DNA of 64,000 nt. Source: CATOSP01 sp965205385. GTDB taxonomy: Bacteria; Chloroflexota; Dehalococcoidia; Lucifugimonadales; UBA3495. Location: NCBI GenBank assembly GCA_965205385.1, contig CBDBGS010000008.1, forward strand, positions 1,798,001 to 1,862,000. Reading direction: 5' to 3'. A program made the translations under genes and the position numbers. Under the pieces are notes generated by a model that searched no databases, was not told the DNA's origin, and was given only the letters and a program-made list of their open reading frames with translations. Below are positions 52,145 to 60,016 of this stretch, in pieces. Numbering within the stretch: position 1 is the first letter of the stretch; every line of letters begins with the position of its first letter.

Positions 52145-52618
52145 AAGATGGTGACGCGGTGGCGGGTTGTCCGCCGCCGCCGTCCTGCCCCTACGGTGGG
52201 GGCAGTGCTAGACCTTAGTCGGCGGGGTCGCGGGCGGGAATGGCATGAGCAGTCGATTGCCTGCAATGCTTCCCGTTTTCATGTGACGCAGGGTGTTTCG
52301 GTAGTCAGTAGCACACTCGGCCAACGCGTAACCCCTTCGCAAAAAGACGGGAGCAAGCTGTTAGCCGCCCTTCGCAAAAGGGGAAACTGGTGGGATGAGG
52401 CGAAGAGGGGGAATGCAGCGCGGTGAGCCGATTATCGAAGGACGCGACTCCTGGATCGGGCACTGACAGTAACGGTTCGGAGTTGGTGACTGGATTGACA
52501 TACACCCGCTCATCCTGAGCGGAGCGGAGTCGAAGGACGGATTTCCCCTCAAGGTTGAACAGTTACCACTGACATTGCGCGATTGAACCAATCGTATGTT
52601 TTTGGTTAGGATTGTCCC
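52145..52618. other. Intergenic region with palindromic repeats
   Basis: 470 bases. It contains two related CCCTTCGCAAAA blocks (about 52333 and 52370), a partial copy of the GATAATCGA repeat (52428-52440, with one change), and a hairpin CCGCTCATCCTGAGCGG (about 52507) followed by AGTCGAAGGA. These look like decayed mobile repeats. recQ starts at the right edge. No gene seen. Confidence 0.55.
52428..52440. repeat. Dispersed intergenic repeat, copy 4 (partial)
   Basis: GCCGATTATCGAAGGAC, one base different from GCCGATAATCGAAGGAC at 27293-27309. Confidence 0.5.
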
Positions 52619-54823
52619 ATGCGCGATCTGCTGAAGACTCACTTCGGCTTCGATGGGTTCTTGCCGCTTCAGGAAGAGATCATCGGCTCAGTGATGGACG
52701 GGAAAGACGCCTTTGTCCTGATGCCCACCGGGGGTGGGAAGTCTCTCTGTTACCAGTTACCGGCTTTGGCCCTGGAGGGCCTCACCTTGGTCATATCCCC
52801 CCTTATATCGTTGATGAAAGACCAGGTGGACGCGCTGAAAACCAACGGTATTAACGCCGAGTTCATCAACAATTCCCTGGACCAAAGGGAGGTTGCCGAG
52901 GTGGGTGAGCGTGCCCATCGGGGCGATATCAAGATTCTGTATGTCGCGCCGGAACGCGCGGTGCTACCGGGCTTTCAGGCGTTTCTCAAGACCCTGAACG
53001 TCAGCCTCATCGCCATCGACGAGGCCCACTGCGTCTCCGAGTGGGGGCACGAGTTCCGCCCCGCCTACCGCGAGTTACAGGGGCTACGCCAGGTCTGTCC
53101 GAAAGCCCCGGTTATCGCACTGACCGCAACCGCAACCAGGCGGGTAAGAGGGGATGTCCTCTCCCAGTTGGACCTTCGCGAGCCCCAGATTTTCGCCTCC
53201 AGTTTCGACCGACCAAGCTTAACCTATTCCGTGGAACCCAAGACCGAAGCCTTCTCCGCGCTGTTGGGTCTGGTGAGGAAACACCAAGGCGAGTCGGTGA
53301 TCGTCTATTGCCTCTCCCGAAGGGCGACCGAGGACACCGCGCGGTCCCTGTCCGAGCAGGGCTTCCGCGCTGAGTCGTACCACGGCGGCATGGAGCCCAA
53401 TGACCGACGGGATGTCCAGGAACGCTTCATCCGTGACCAACTTCCCATCGTCGTAGCCACCATCGCGTTCGGAATGGGCATCGATAAGCCGGACGTGCGT
53501 CTGGTGGTCCACTACGACATGCCCAAGAGCGTTGAGGGTTACTACCAGGAGACTGGCAGGGCTGGGCGCGACGGAATGCCCAGCGAGTGCGTGCTGTTCT
53601 ACGCGCCAGGAGACAGGGCTAAGCACGAATACTTCATCAACCAGTTGGAAGACGATGATGAGAAGGAGCGGGCCAGGGACCGAGTGCGGCGGATGCTGGA
53701 TTTCTGTACGCTGACCACCTGCCGCCGCAAGTACCTGGGGGAGGAATGGCCGGGGACTAACTGCGGAAGTTGCGATGTTTGCCTTAGCCCGCGGGAGTCC
53801 TATGACGCAACCGAAAGCACCCAGATGCTCTTGTCCGCGGTGGTTCGCACGGGTCAGCGGTTCGGGGCCGCTCATGTAATCAACGTCCTGCGCGGGTCGA
53901 AGTCCAAACCGGTCGAGAAGTGGGGCCATCACGAGCTTCCGTTATTTGGCATAGGTAAGCAACGGTCGGAAAGTGAGTTCAGGGATATCGTTCCGGACCT
54001 AGTCAATCAAGGGCTTCTTGCCAGGGCCGATGGCGAATACCCCACCCTCAGCGTTCCTCCTAAGGGGCGGGAATTCCTAAGGAATCGAGAAAGCCGTACA
54101 CTAACACGGGCTATTCGCAAGGCTGTCCCACGTAGTGTTTCCGCAGGTAAGACAGAGGCGGCAGAGGGAGACCGACATGATCTCCGGCTTTACGAGGAGC
54201 TAGCGGCCCTACGAATGCGTTACGCCGAAGAGCGTAGGGTCCCAGCCTACGTCATCTTCGGAAATCGTTCATTGCAGGAAATGGCCCAGAGAGCCCCCAA
54301 GACGCGCGAAGAATTCTTGCGTATCTCGGGTGTGGGTGAGGCGAAGCTGCGGGAGTTTGGAGACACGTTCATTGACTGCATAGCCAACTACGTTCAGAAG
54401 CACGGACAGCGACGTATTCTCGACCCGGTCAGGACGGTTGTGGTTCAGAAGACGCCGAGAGTGGTTGGCGAGTCGATCAGGGCCACCGGACGCGCCGTCT
54501 CAGAGGGGAGGACGCTCGAAGAAGTTGCGGACCTGCGTGGACTGGCGCTGACCACTATCCTCGGTCACCTGGAACGCCTGATCAACGAGGGGGTAGAGGT
54601 CCGATTCGACCATCTTATGCCATCACCCGCACGCTGCCGGGCAATCGAATCGGCCTTCGAGGACAGCGGCCAATTGCTCCTCAAGCCGGTGATGGACCTA
54701 TTGAGAGACTTGTGCAGTTACGAGGAACTCAGGGTAGTGCGGCTGTGGGTCTTTCAGAGACGCCGGGAGGAAGGCCAAAGCCCAGACCCCGGCGGGCCGC
54801 ACCCTGGACCCGTCCGGGTGTAA
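52619..54823 (+). CDS. recQ: ATP-dependent DNA helicase RecQ
   Basis: 734 residues. A 3'-5' helicase for recombination and repair. Helicase motifs are in order: PTGGGKSLCYQLPAL (about 40), DEAHCVSEWGHEFRP (about 127), LTATATRRV, and VVATIAFGMGIDKPDVR with YYQETGRAGRDG (about 305). The zinc region has CTLTTCRRKYLG and NCGSCDVC. The HRDC domain is about 520-600 (YVIFGNRSLQEMAQ). A C-terminal helix-turn-helix-like tail (about 625-735) extends it past the usual 610, as in longer RecQ proteins. The ATG start lies close to a weak -10, so the leader may be very short. Confidence 0.95.
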   Translation: MRDLLKTHFGFDGFLPLQEEIIGSVMDGKDAFVLMPTGGGKSLCYQLPALALEGLTLVISPLISLMKDQVDALKTNGINAEFINNSLDQREVAEVGERAHRGDIKILYVAPERAVLPGFQAFLKTLNVSLIAIDEAHCVSEWGHEFRPAYRELQGLRQVCPKAPVIALTATATRRVRGDVLSQLDLREPQIFASSFDRPSLTYSVEPKTEAFSALLGLVRKHQGESVIVYCLSRRATEDTARSLSEQGFRAESYHGGMEPNDRRDVQERFIRDQLPIVVATIAFGMGIDKPDVRLVVHYDMPKSVEGYYQETGRAGRDGMPSECVLFYAPGDRAKHEYFINQLEDDDEKERARDRVRRMLDFCTLTTCRRKYLGEEWPGTNCGSCDVCLSPRESYDATESTQMLLSAVVRTGQRFGAAHVINVLRGSKSKPVEKWGHHELPLFGIGKQRSESEFRDIVPDLVNQGLLARADGEYPTLSVPPKGREFLRNRESRTLTRAIRKAVPRSVSAGKTEAAEGDRHDLRLYEELAALRMRYAEERRVPAYVIFGNRSLQEMAQRAPKTREEFLRISGVGEAKLREFGDTFIDCIANYVQKHGQRRILDPVRTVVVQKTPRVVGESIRATGRAVSEGRTLEEVADLRGLALTTILGHLERLINEGVEVRFDHLMPSPARCRAIESAFEDSGQLLLKPVMDLLRDLCSYEELRVVRLWVFQRRREEGQSPDPGGPHPGPVRV

Positions 54824-54877
54824 CCAACACCAGGGCTGGCGGTTTTGGCTGCCGTCTTCCTTTGCGCAGGACGAAAC

Positions 54878-55090
54878 ATGACCGATGCGCCAATCATCAA
54901 CGGTTGCACGACCACGCGGATTTTTTGCCGCCCCAACTGCCCTCCCGGCCGGCGGACCAAGGCGGAAAACCGTGTGCGTTTCGCGTCAGCCGAGGAAGCT
55001 TACGCGGCCGGTTTTCGGCCTTGCCGGGTCTGCGAACCTTCGGAGGGATTTCCAGGGCCGTGGCGGCCCAAGCGTGAGAGGGCAGGCTAA
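54878..55090 (+). CDS. Stand-alone Ada-type zinc-binding/methyl-acceptor domain
   Basis: 70 residues, only the N-terminal domain of Ada. The four zinc-binding Cys are in TTRIFCRPNC and GFRPCRVCEP, and the core RTKAENRVRFASAEEAYAAG matches the family. In full Ada, the first of these cysteines takes methyl from DNA phosphotriesters and turns the protein into an activator. Here the AraC-like and O6-methyltransferase domains are missing. It starts 54 bases after recQ on the same strand, so may be a small DNA-damage sensor or demethylase. An in-frame ATG at 54845 would add 11 residues. Confidence 0.85.
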   Translation: MTDAPIINGCTTTRIFCRPNCPPGRRTKAENRVRFASAEEAYAAGFRPCRVCEPSEGFPGPWRPKRERAG

Positions 55091-55105
55091 GGTGAACCGC
55101 CGCCC

Positions 55106-55747
55106 CTAAGAACTACTGGGCATGACCGTTACCTTGCGGTTGTCCCTCTCGCCTGTGCTTTCGGTGGCGACTCCCGGGTAGTCTGCCAGCGTCGTATGCA
55201 CCACCCGTCGGTCGGCGGGTGGCATCGGCTCGAGGGTAACGCTGCGGTTGGTCTGCACGACCCTAGCGGCGACCTTAGTGGCCATATCCCGCAGCGACGA
55301 CTCCCGCCTCTCCCGGTAGCGCTCCACGTCCAGCATGACCCGGACGCTCTCTCCCATCTTCTGCCGGACGATGATGTTGACCAGAAACTGGAGCGCCTGC
55401 AGGGTCTGGCCGCGCCGCCCGATCAGGAGGCCGGAGTCCTCGCCGGATAGGTCTATGATCGGCCCACCCACGTCCGGGTCGTTGGCGGAACGGAGGGTAC
55501 GGCTAACGTTGACGTTTGCCGCCTGGAGTATATTGCTCAGAGCGTCCACGGCGATGGAGGCGGCGCTGGCCCCCTGGGCGATCTTGGTGACCCGTACCCG
55601 GGCAAGCTCCGCGCCGATTCCCAGGAATCCCGACTTGCCCCTACTTAGTATTTCTACCTCGGCCTCGTCGCGGTCGACGTCTAGCTCTTTCAGCGCCAAC
55701 TCGATTGCTTCTTCGACGGTGCGGGCGGTCATTACGCGAACTTCCAT
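55106..55747 (-). CDS. jag: Jag/KhpB RNA-binding protein (Jag_N-KH-R3H)
   Basis: 213 residues from ATG 55747 (GAGGAGATGGGAGATA upstream). The order is Jag_N (about 1-55, ARTVEEAIELALKELDV and KSGFLGIG), KH (about 90-150, SGLLIGRRGQTLQALQFLV) and R3H (about 150-213, ERYRERRESSLRDMA, LEPMPPADRRVVH). It binds RNA with KhpA and affects cell-wall and division control. It follows yidC, and its start overlaps the yidC C-terminal tail by 107 bases in another frame, longer than usual. Confidence 0.92.
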   Translation of the reverse strand: MEVRVMTARTVEEAIELALKELDVDRDEAEVEILSRGKSGFLGIGAELARVRVTKIAQGASAASIAVDALSNILQAANVNVSRTLRSANDPDVGGPIIDLSGEDSGLLIGRRGQTLQALQFLVNIIVRQKMGESVRVMLDVERYRERRESSLRDMATKVAARVVQTNRSVTLEPMPPADRRVVHTTLADYPGVATESTGERDNRKVTVMPSSS

Positions 55748-56570
55748 TATCTCCCATCTCCTCTCGGGGACCCTCATCCGCTGCCGGCCCTGAGGGCTCC
55801 GGGGGCGCCGGTGCTCCTGGCGCCCTGGGGAACAGCGGGAACAGAGGACCCCACCCTGTTACGAAATACTGGATGGTGATACCAATGACGTTTGAGACGA
55901 TCCAGTAGAGTGATAGGCCGCTTGGGAACTGAAGGGAAAAGAATGCGATCATCAGCGGCATCATCCAAAGCATCATAGTTTGGTTGGACTGCTGCCGCGG
56001 GTCGGTGGACGGCGTCATGGTCATCTTTTGTTGGACCCACGTAGAGACAAAAACCAACGCGGGGATGACCACCGTCAAGGGATCGGGTTGACCGAGGTCG
56101 AGCCAGATAAACGTGGCGTTCAATGGCGCGGCCGCGTGGATATTGACCAGGGGTATCCAGTTGTAGAGCTTGTCCGAGAGCCCGACCAGGTCGTCCGGTT
56201 TTGAGAACACAGTCTGGATCAATACCCGGAACAGGCCGATCAGGATAGGCATCTGGACTACCAGCGGCCCCAGGCAGCCGATGGGGTTGACCCCGGCTTC
56301 TCGGTACATCCGCATGGTCTCTTGAGAGACGCGGGCCCGGTCGTTGCGGTAGCGTTCCTGGATCTCCCGCATCCTGGGTTGCAGGGTGCTCATGGCCCGC
56401 ATCTGCCGGACCTGCTTCAGAGTCAGCGGCAGCGTGACCACCCGGACCAGGACGGTGAGGAGGATGATGGCGATGCCCATCTGGCTGAAGCTGATCACGT
56501 ACAACACCATCAAGGTGTTGAGCATGGGCCGGATGATCGCTTCGTTCCAGATTACCGAAAGGGCTTCCAA
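55641..56570 (-). CDS. yidC: Membrane protein insertase YidC/Oxa1
   Basis: 309 residues, a Gram-positive-like short form without the large periplasmic domain. YidC inserts membrane proteins, alone or with SecYEG. The conserved core is seen: hydrophobic first helix (MLNTLMVLYVISFS), a cytoplasmic hairpin with YREAGVNPIGCLGPLVVQMPI, then NIHAAAPLNATFIWLDLG and MPLMIAFFSLQFPSGLSLYWIVSNVIG. The last 60 residues are Pro- then Arg-rich (RPHRRRSNRVGAERARRRPRR) and fit a ribosome-binding tail; they overlap jag. Confidence 0.93.
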   Translation of the reverse strand: MEALSVIWNEAIIRPMLNTLMVLYVISFSQMGIAIILLTVLVRVVTLPLTLKQVRQMRAMSTLQPRMREIQERYRNDRARVSQETMRMYREAGVNPIGCLGPLVVQMPILIGLFRVLIQTVFSKPDDLVGLSDKLYNWIPLVNIHAAAPLNATFIWLDLGQPDPLTVVIPALVFVSTWVQQKMTMTPSTDPRQQSNQTMMLWMMPLMIAFFSLQFPSGLSLYWIVSNVIGITIQYFVTGWGPLFPLFPRAPGAPAPPEPSGPAADEGPREEMGDNGSSRNDRPHRRRSNRVGAERARRRPRRGRGRNTK

Positions 56571-56576
56571 AAAGAC

Positions 56577-57665
56577 CTACTCCCTGGCCGTTTCGCATTG
56601 GACATCGCCGTTTTTGGTGTCGAGGCACCAATGGGTCCGAATGAACGCCTGGCCCGCCTGATTTGCGCCGATTTCAATCCGGGTGACGGTGCTGTCCTGG
56701 GACCCTACAAAAACAGAGTCGCCAGCGGCGAACAGTGGAGCGGTGATCTCGGCATCGCCCTGGACGTTGGTGAAAGCGATCTCCCGCTGGTCAGTCGCGA
56801 CGGCAACGTCCGTGTCGAGCAGGCTCACCTTTCCATCCTTGGCGGCGACCACCAGCCCACGGGACACCAGGGCGGGGCGCGACACGATAGGTGAGCCCAT
56901 ATTGTGCTTCCAGAGAACGTTCCCCAATGGGTCCGGCGCGCCGGGATTCAGCGAGTTAGGGTCTATGCCGTAGACATTGCCGTCCATGGACCCAGCGAAT
57001 ATGGTCGTCCCATCGGATACCGGTCCGGCCCAGAACCAGTTGCCCCCTGACACGGACCACCGCTTGATACCGGACGAAGCCTCGATGGCGTAAAGCTTCT
57101 TGTCGAACGAACCCACGATTACCAGACTGCGGAACAGCAGCGGGCGGCCCACCACCGAGCCTCCGGTTCGATATGCCCATTTCTGCTCGCCGGAGGCCAG
57201 GGACACGGCGTAAATGTTCTTATCGTGCGAACCGAAGTAGACCGTGCCGTCGCGGATAATCGGTGTGGACCACACCTTGCCCCCGGTGGTGAATTGCCAG
57301 ACCTCCTCCCCGGTGGCCGCGTCGTAGGCGTAGACTTTCCCGTTCTCCGAGCCCACGGCCACGACTTTCCCTTCGCTGTCCAACGCCGGTCCGGACACCA
57401 GTGGGGGCAGGGTGTCGGCGGGCGCTAGAGGTCGTCTCCAGCCCGCGCCGCCTTCGAATTCCCCCGTGGTCCTGTCCAGCGCGTACAGGTAACCGTCTAC
57501 TCCGCTGACGTAGACGAAGTCCGCGCCAATGGCGGGGGAGTCGAAGGAACCTTCCATACCCTGCGGGCCGCCCCTAGTGGTGAAGTTACATCCCAACAAC
57601 AGCGCCGCCACCAAGGCGGCAGCCGCTATCCAAGACAACCCGACCTTTCCTCTGGACACGTTCAC
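56577..57665 (-). CDS. PQQ-repeat beta-propeller lipoprotein (BamB-like)
   Basis: 362 residues. A signal peptide (VGLSWIAAAALVAALLLGC) ends in lipobox LLGC. Six or more propeller blades show repeats like GTVYFGSHDKNIYAVSLASGEQKW and VYAYDAATGEEVWQF (shown here by typical W and D/G spacing). Such proteins act as scaffolds outside the membrane; BamB helps outer-membrane protein assembly in Gram-negatives. It is joined by overlapping GTGA to the preceding lipoprotein and sits 6 bases before yidC, so may aid insertion or folding of membrane proteins. Start is GTG 57665. Confidence 0.85.
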   Translation of the reverse strand: MNVSRGKVGLSWIAAAALVAALLLGCNFTTRGGPQGMEGSFDSPAIGADFVYVSGVDGYLYALDRTTGEFEGGAGWRRPLAPADTLPPLVSGPALDSEGKVVAVGSENGKVYAYDAATGEEVWQFTTGGKVWSTPIIRDGTVYFGSHDKNIYAVSLASGEQKWAYRTGGSVVGRPLLFRSLVIVGSFDKKLYAIEASSGIKRWSVSGGNWFWAGPVSDGTTIFAGSMDGNVYGIDPNSLNPGAPDPLGNVLWKHNMGSPIVSRPALVSRGLVVAAKDGKVSLLDTDVAVATDQREIAFTNVQGDAEITAPLFAAGDSVFVGSQDSTVTRIEIGANQAGQAFIRTHWCLDTKNGDVQCETARE

Positions 57666-58120
57666 TGCTCAGGGTCCACGGGAGAGTAGGTCCATTCCAC
57701 TGCGGGCAGGCCGGAACCGTCGTCTCTAAGACCCTTGACCGAGCCCTGCTTGGTGCCGATATAGATTGCCAGGTCGCCCGCCAGCAACAGGACTTCTGAC
57801 CGGTCCGGGTGCGCGGCGGGCAAAGTTCCATTTGCCCCCCTTGCGACCCCAAGGTCTCGGAAAGTGATGGCGGTAATCCGCATCTGCTCCGCGCCGATCT
57901 GAAGGACATGGCCGACCACGAAGGGATTGGGATCAGTTACCGTCAGCAGGTTGTCCAATGGGCTGAAAGTGCCTCCTTCATCCACCAGGCTGCCCGTGGT
58001 GGCGGGGATGGGCGCGGCGGCAATTGGAGACCAACCCGTACTGGACTCGCTAAGGTTGCCGGGCGTGCATCCCAGCAGGAACAGGGCGGCGGAGAGCATG
58101 AACATACAAGCCAAAGCCAT
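57662..58120 (-). CDS. Lipoprotein of unknown function, between yidD and the propeller gene
   Basis: About 152 residues from ATG 58120; this start places a signal peptide (MALACMFMLSAALF) before lipobox LLGC. A longer frame extends upstream and would overlap yidD, so is less likely, though the ATG lacks a clear ribosome site. The mature part has VTDPNPFVVGHVLQIGAEQM and AIYIGTKQGSVKGL, the latter like a propeller blade of the next protein. The next gene starts within its stop (GTGA). I do not recognise a family. The two lipoproteins may form a complex. Confidence 0.65.
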   Translation of the reverse strand: MALACMFMLSAALFLLGCTPGNLSESSTGWSPIAAAPIPATTGSLVDEGGTFSPLDNLLTVTDPNPFVVGHVLQIGAEQMRITAITFRDLGVARGANGTLPAAHPDRSEVLLLAGDLAIYIGTKQGSVKGLRDDGSGLPAVEWTYSPVDPEQ

Positions 58121-58229
58121 AGTTGCCAGGCGCCATGCTGGTGGTCCGAGCTTGGCGGGCTGCTGTGCTGAAGTTGTACCGTGGTTGGACTTAAGGAACA
58201 AGATGATCAGGAAGAAAACACCGGTAAGG

Positions 58230-58439
58230 TCATGGTACTGGATCGAATCCTTGCCCACCCCAGGGATGGCATCTCGCCAGCCGTTTGAGGCCAAGCCACA
58301 TGCCTCTAAACGTGCCGTAGCGGTCCACGGCTTCCCAAGAATAGTTGGAACAACTCGGGGTGTATCGGCAGGATGAGGGAATAAAAGGAGACAATGCGCC
58401 CTGGTATATGGATATGGAGATGAGGACGAGTCGATTCAT
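58230..58439 (-). CDS. yidD: Membrane protein insertion efficiency factor YidD
   Basis: 69 residues, normal length. Signature YQGALSPFIPSSCRYTPSCS and CHPWGGQGFDPVP. It helps YidC-dependent insertion. Its start overlaps the rnpA stop by four bases (ATGA-type), and it keeps the usual order rpmH-rnpA-yidD, but yidC is moved about 1.7 kb away by two lipoprotein genes. Confidence 0.95.
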   Translation of the reverse strand: MNRLVLISISIYQGALSPFIPSSCRYTPSCSNYSWEAVDRYGTFRGMWLGLKRLARCHPWGGQGFDPVP

Positions 58440-58813
58440 CTAGATGGCCCTGCGGTAGGCCCGACGCCCTCCCCATCTTGGACTTCCGAAGTTAGCTGCG
58501 TGTGCCGGAGCAAATTGGACGTGGCTCTGGCCAACTGATGGTAATCGGCCCTCTCCACGCCTCTTCTGGCGATGAAAACGACGTCCCAGCCTGGCTGGAC
58601 CCGGGAAAGCCTGATTGCTTCACGCAATCTGCGTTTCACTCTGTTTCTAACGACGGAATTTCCGACTCGCTTGCTGACCATGAATGCAAACCGACTATGG
58701 TCCAGCCCATTCAATAGGCAACGCACCACCAACAAGCGGTTTGCGGCACTCTTACCTTCGCGATGAATCTGGGAGAACCGTTTGGCGCCAGTCAGGCGAT
58801 ACTTACTTTGCAT
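58436..58813 (-). CDS. rnpA: Ribonuclease P protein component
   Basis: 125 residues. It binds the catalytic RNA of RNase P, which trims the 5' end of tRNA precursors. The signature VSKRVGNSVVRNRVKRRLRE is exact for the family, with the following FIARRGVERADYHQLARAT. It lies 16 bases after rpmH on the same strand and is coupled to yidD. The C-terminal dozen residues (EVQDGEGVGPTAGPSR) are a non-conserved tail. Confidence 0.95.
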   Translation of the reverse strand: MQSKYRLTGAKRFSQIHREGKSAANRLLVVRCLLNGLDHSRFAFMVSKRVGNSVVRNRVKRRLREAIRLSRVQPGWDVVFIARRGVERADYHQLARATSNLLRHTQLTSEVQDGEGVGPTAGPSR

Positions 58814-58829
58814 CGCCGGAAAGTTCCAA

Positions 58830-58967
58830 CTAGACGGTCAGGCGGTGTCGGCCCTTGAACCGGCGGCGTCGCAAGACGGCACGGCCATCGGACGTGCTAG
58901 ACCGGGCACGGAACCCATGGACTCTGGCCCGGCGTCGTTTTTTTGGTTGGTAAGTACGTTTCGGCAT
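58830..58967 (-). CDS. rpmH: 50S ribosomal protein L34
   Basis: 45 residues: it starts MPKRTYQPKKRRRARVHGFR and ends GRHRLTV, the complete L34. It binds 23S rRNA in the large subunit. It reads leftward, 16 bases before rnpA. In most bacteria dnaA and oriC lie on the other side of rpmH; here a tRNA-Leu and a decayed element are found instead, and I see no DnaA boxes. Confidence 0.96.
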   Translation of the reverse strand: MPKRTYQPKKRRRARVHGFRARSSTSDGRAVLRRRRFKGRHRLTV

Positions 58968-59118
58968 GGTCTTTACGAATCCTGATGACGAGATTATAGG
59001 GCTCCGTCAATTCCGGGTCAAGGCGGCATGGGCCTCGGGATCGACATTGGACGGATGATAATAGCTCTCGGAGTAGCCCTCCGAGCCTGACTTGCCGTAG
59101 AAAGCCTCCTGGATAAGG

Positions 59119-59124
59119 TATAAA
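59119..59124 (+). promoter_or_regulatory. Possible -10 box of tRNA-Leu
   Basis: TATAAA about 11-16 bases before the tRNA 5' end, close to the expected start. No good -35 is seen at 16-18 bases upstream. Confidence 0.4.
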
Positions 59125-59134
59125 ATCAACTTGC

Positions 59135-59217
59135 GCCGAAGTGGCGGAATGGTAGACGCGCCGGTCTCAAAAACCGGTGGGGGCAACCCCGTGTCGGTTC
59201 GACTCCGACCTTCGGCA
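59135..59217 (+). tRNA. tRNA-Leu (anticodon CAA)
   Basis: 83 bases, a class II tRNA with a long variable arm (TGGGGGCAACCCC). Acceptor GCCGAAG pairs with CTTCGGC, followed by discriminator A; CCA is not encoded. The anticodon stem CCGGT/ACCGG holds loop CTCAAAA, giving CAA, which reads UUG. The T arm GTCGG-TTCGACT-CCGAC is perfect. Integrase and phage-type remnants begin about 190 bases downstream, so its 3' end is probably an attachment site. Confidence 0.96.
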
Positions 59218-59403
59218 CTCCAAGCCCTTGAGCGCATAGGCGCGAATGACCCGGAAATGGCTTACTCTAGGCACAATCTAACTACGAAACGACTTTCCAG
59301 AAAGCTCCGCATCCATCCGTATTGATTCGCATTAATCCCGAAATAAATCGTACACGAAACGGCATATAAACCGAAAGGCAGGTATCCGATCAACGCGCTC
59401 ACC

Positions 59404-59949
59404 ATGGCCAAAGTCCGAACCGCGCGAGTCCCTGGCATGTATGCCGACGGCAACGGGCTCTATCTGCGGGTTGATCAGTCCGGAGCGAGACGCTGGGTTC
59501 AACGCATTACCATCCAGGGCAAACGGCATAACCTGGGCCTGTCGGAAGACACGGTGACGGTCCATCCGCAGCCCGCGGTCGCGGGGGCCCCGGGCAGCGC
59601 CGTCGGCCAACAGAACTCATGGGTCTACACGTTCCGCCGTGACCGCCTAGAAACTGAGGGGATCGACCCGCACCACGCCAAGCTATTCAAGGTGTCCGGT
59701 GCGTCGATGGATCCGCTCCTACCAGACGGAGCGACTATCCTGGTGGACTATGGACTTACCGAGCTGGCGGACGGCGGGTTATTCCTGGTGGAGTCAGACG
59801 GGACATTGCTGGTAAAGCAGGCGCAGCTTGCGCCGAGCGGCTGGCTGTTGACCAGCGTCAATCCCGGATGGGAGTCCATCCCTTGGCACGATGGGATGGA
59901 AGTCTGGGGCCGGGTCCGCTGGTGCGGGCGTCGGTTTCCGGTGACGTGA
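59404..59949 (+). CDS. Chimera: integrase N-terminal arm + S24 (LexA/repressor) peptidase
   Basis: 181 residues. Residues 1-47 match the arm-binding N-terminus of tyrosine integrases (ARVPGMYADGNGLYLRV, RRWVQRITIQGKRHNLGLS). Then comes a low-complexity joint and, from about 68, an S24 peptidase C-terminal domain as in phage C2/LexA repressors: nucleophile Ser in KVSGASMDPLLPDGATILV and Lys in LLVKQAQLAP, ending IPWHDGMEVWGRVRWCGRR. It has no helix-turn-helix. It looks like a deletion that fused an integrase start to a repressor end. Whether the fused frame is expressed is unknown. It is next to the tRNA, the usual integrase place. Confidence 0.72.
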   Translation: MAKVRTARVPGMYADGNGLYLRVDQSGARRWVQRITIQGKRHNLGLSEDTVTVHPQPAVAGAPGSAVGQQNSWVYTFRRDRLETEGIDPHHAKLFKVSGASMDPLLPDGATILVDYGLTELADGGLFLVESDGTLLVKQAQLAPSGWLLTSVNPGWESIPWHDGMEVWGRVRWCGRRFPVT

Positions 59950-60016
59950 GGCAAGAATCGAGAGATACCACGCGATGCTTGTTAACCTGGACGATTCCAA
60001 ACGGTAGGAGATAATA

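Noticed and set aside
58968..59134. Replication origin next to rpmH
   Set aside because: No dnaA, no DnaA-box cluster and no AT-rich unwinding region are visible; the gap is short and leads into a tRNA.
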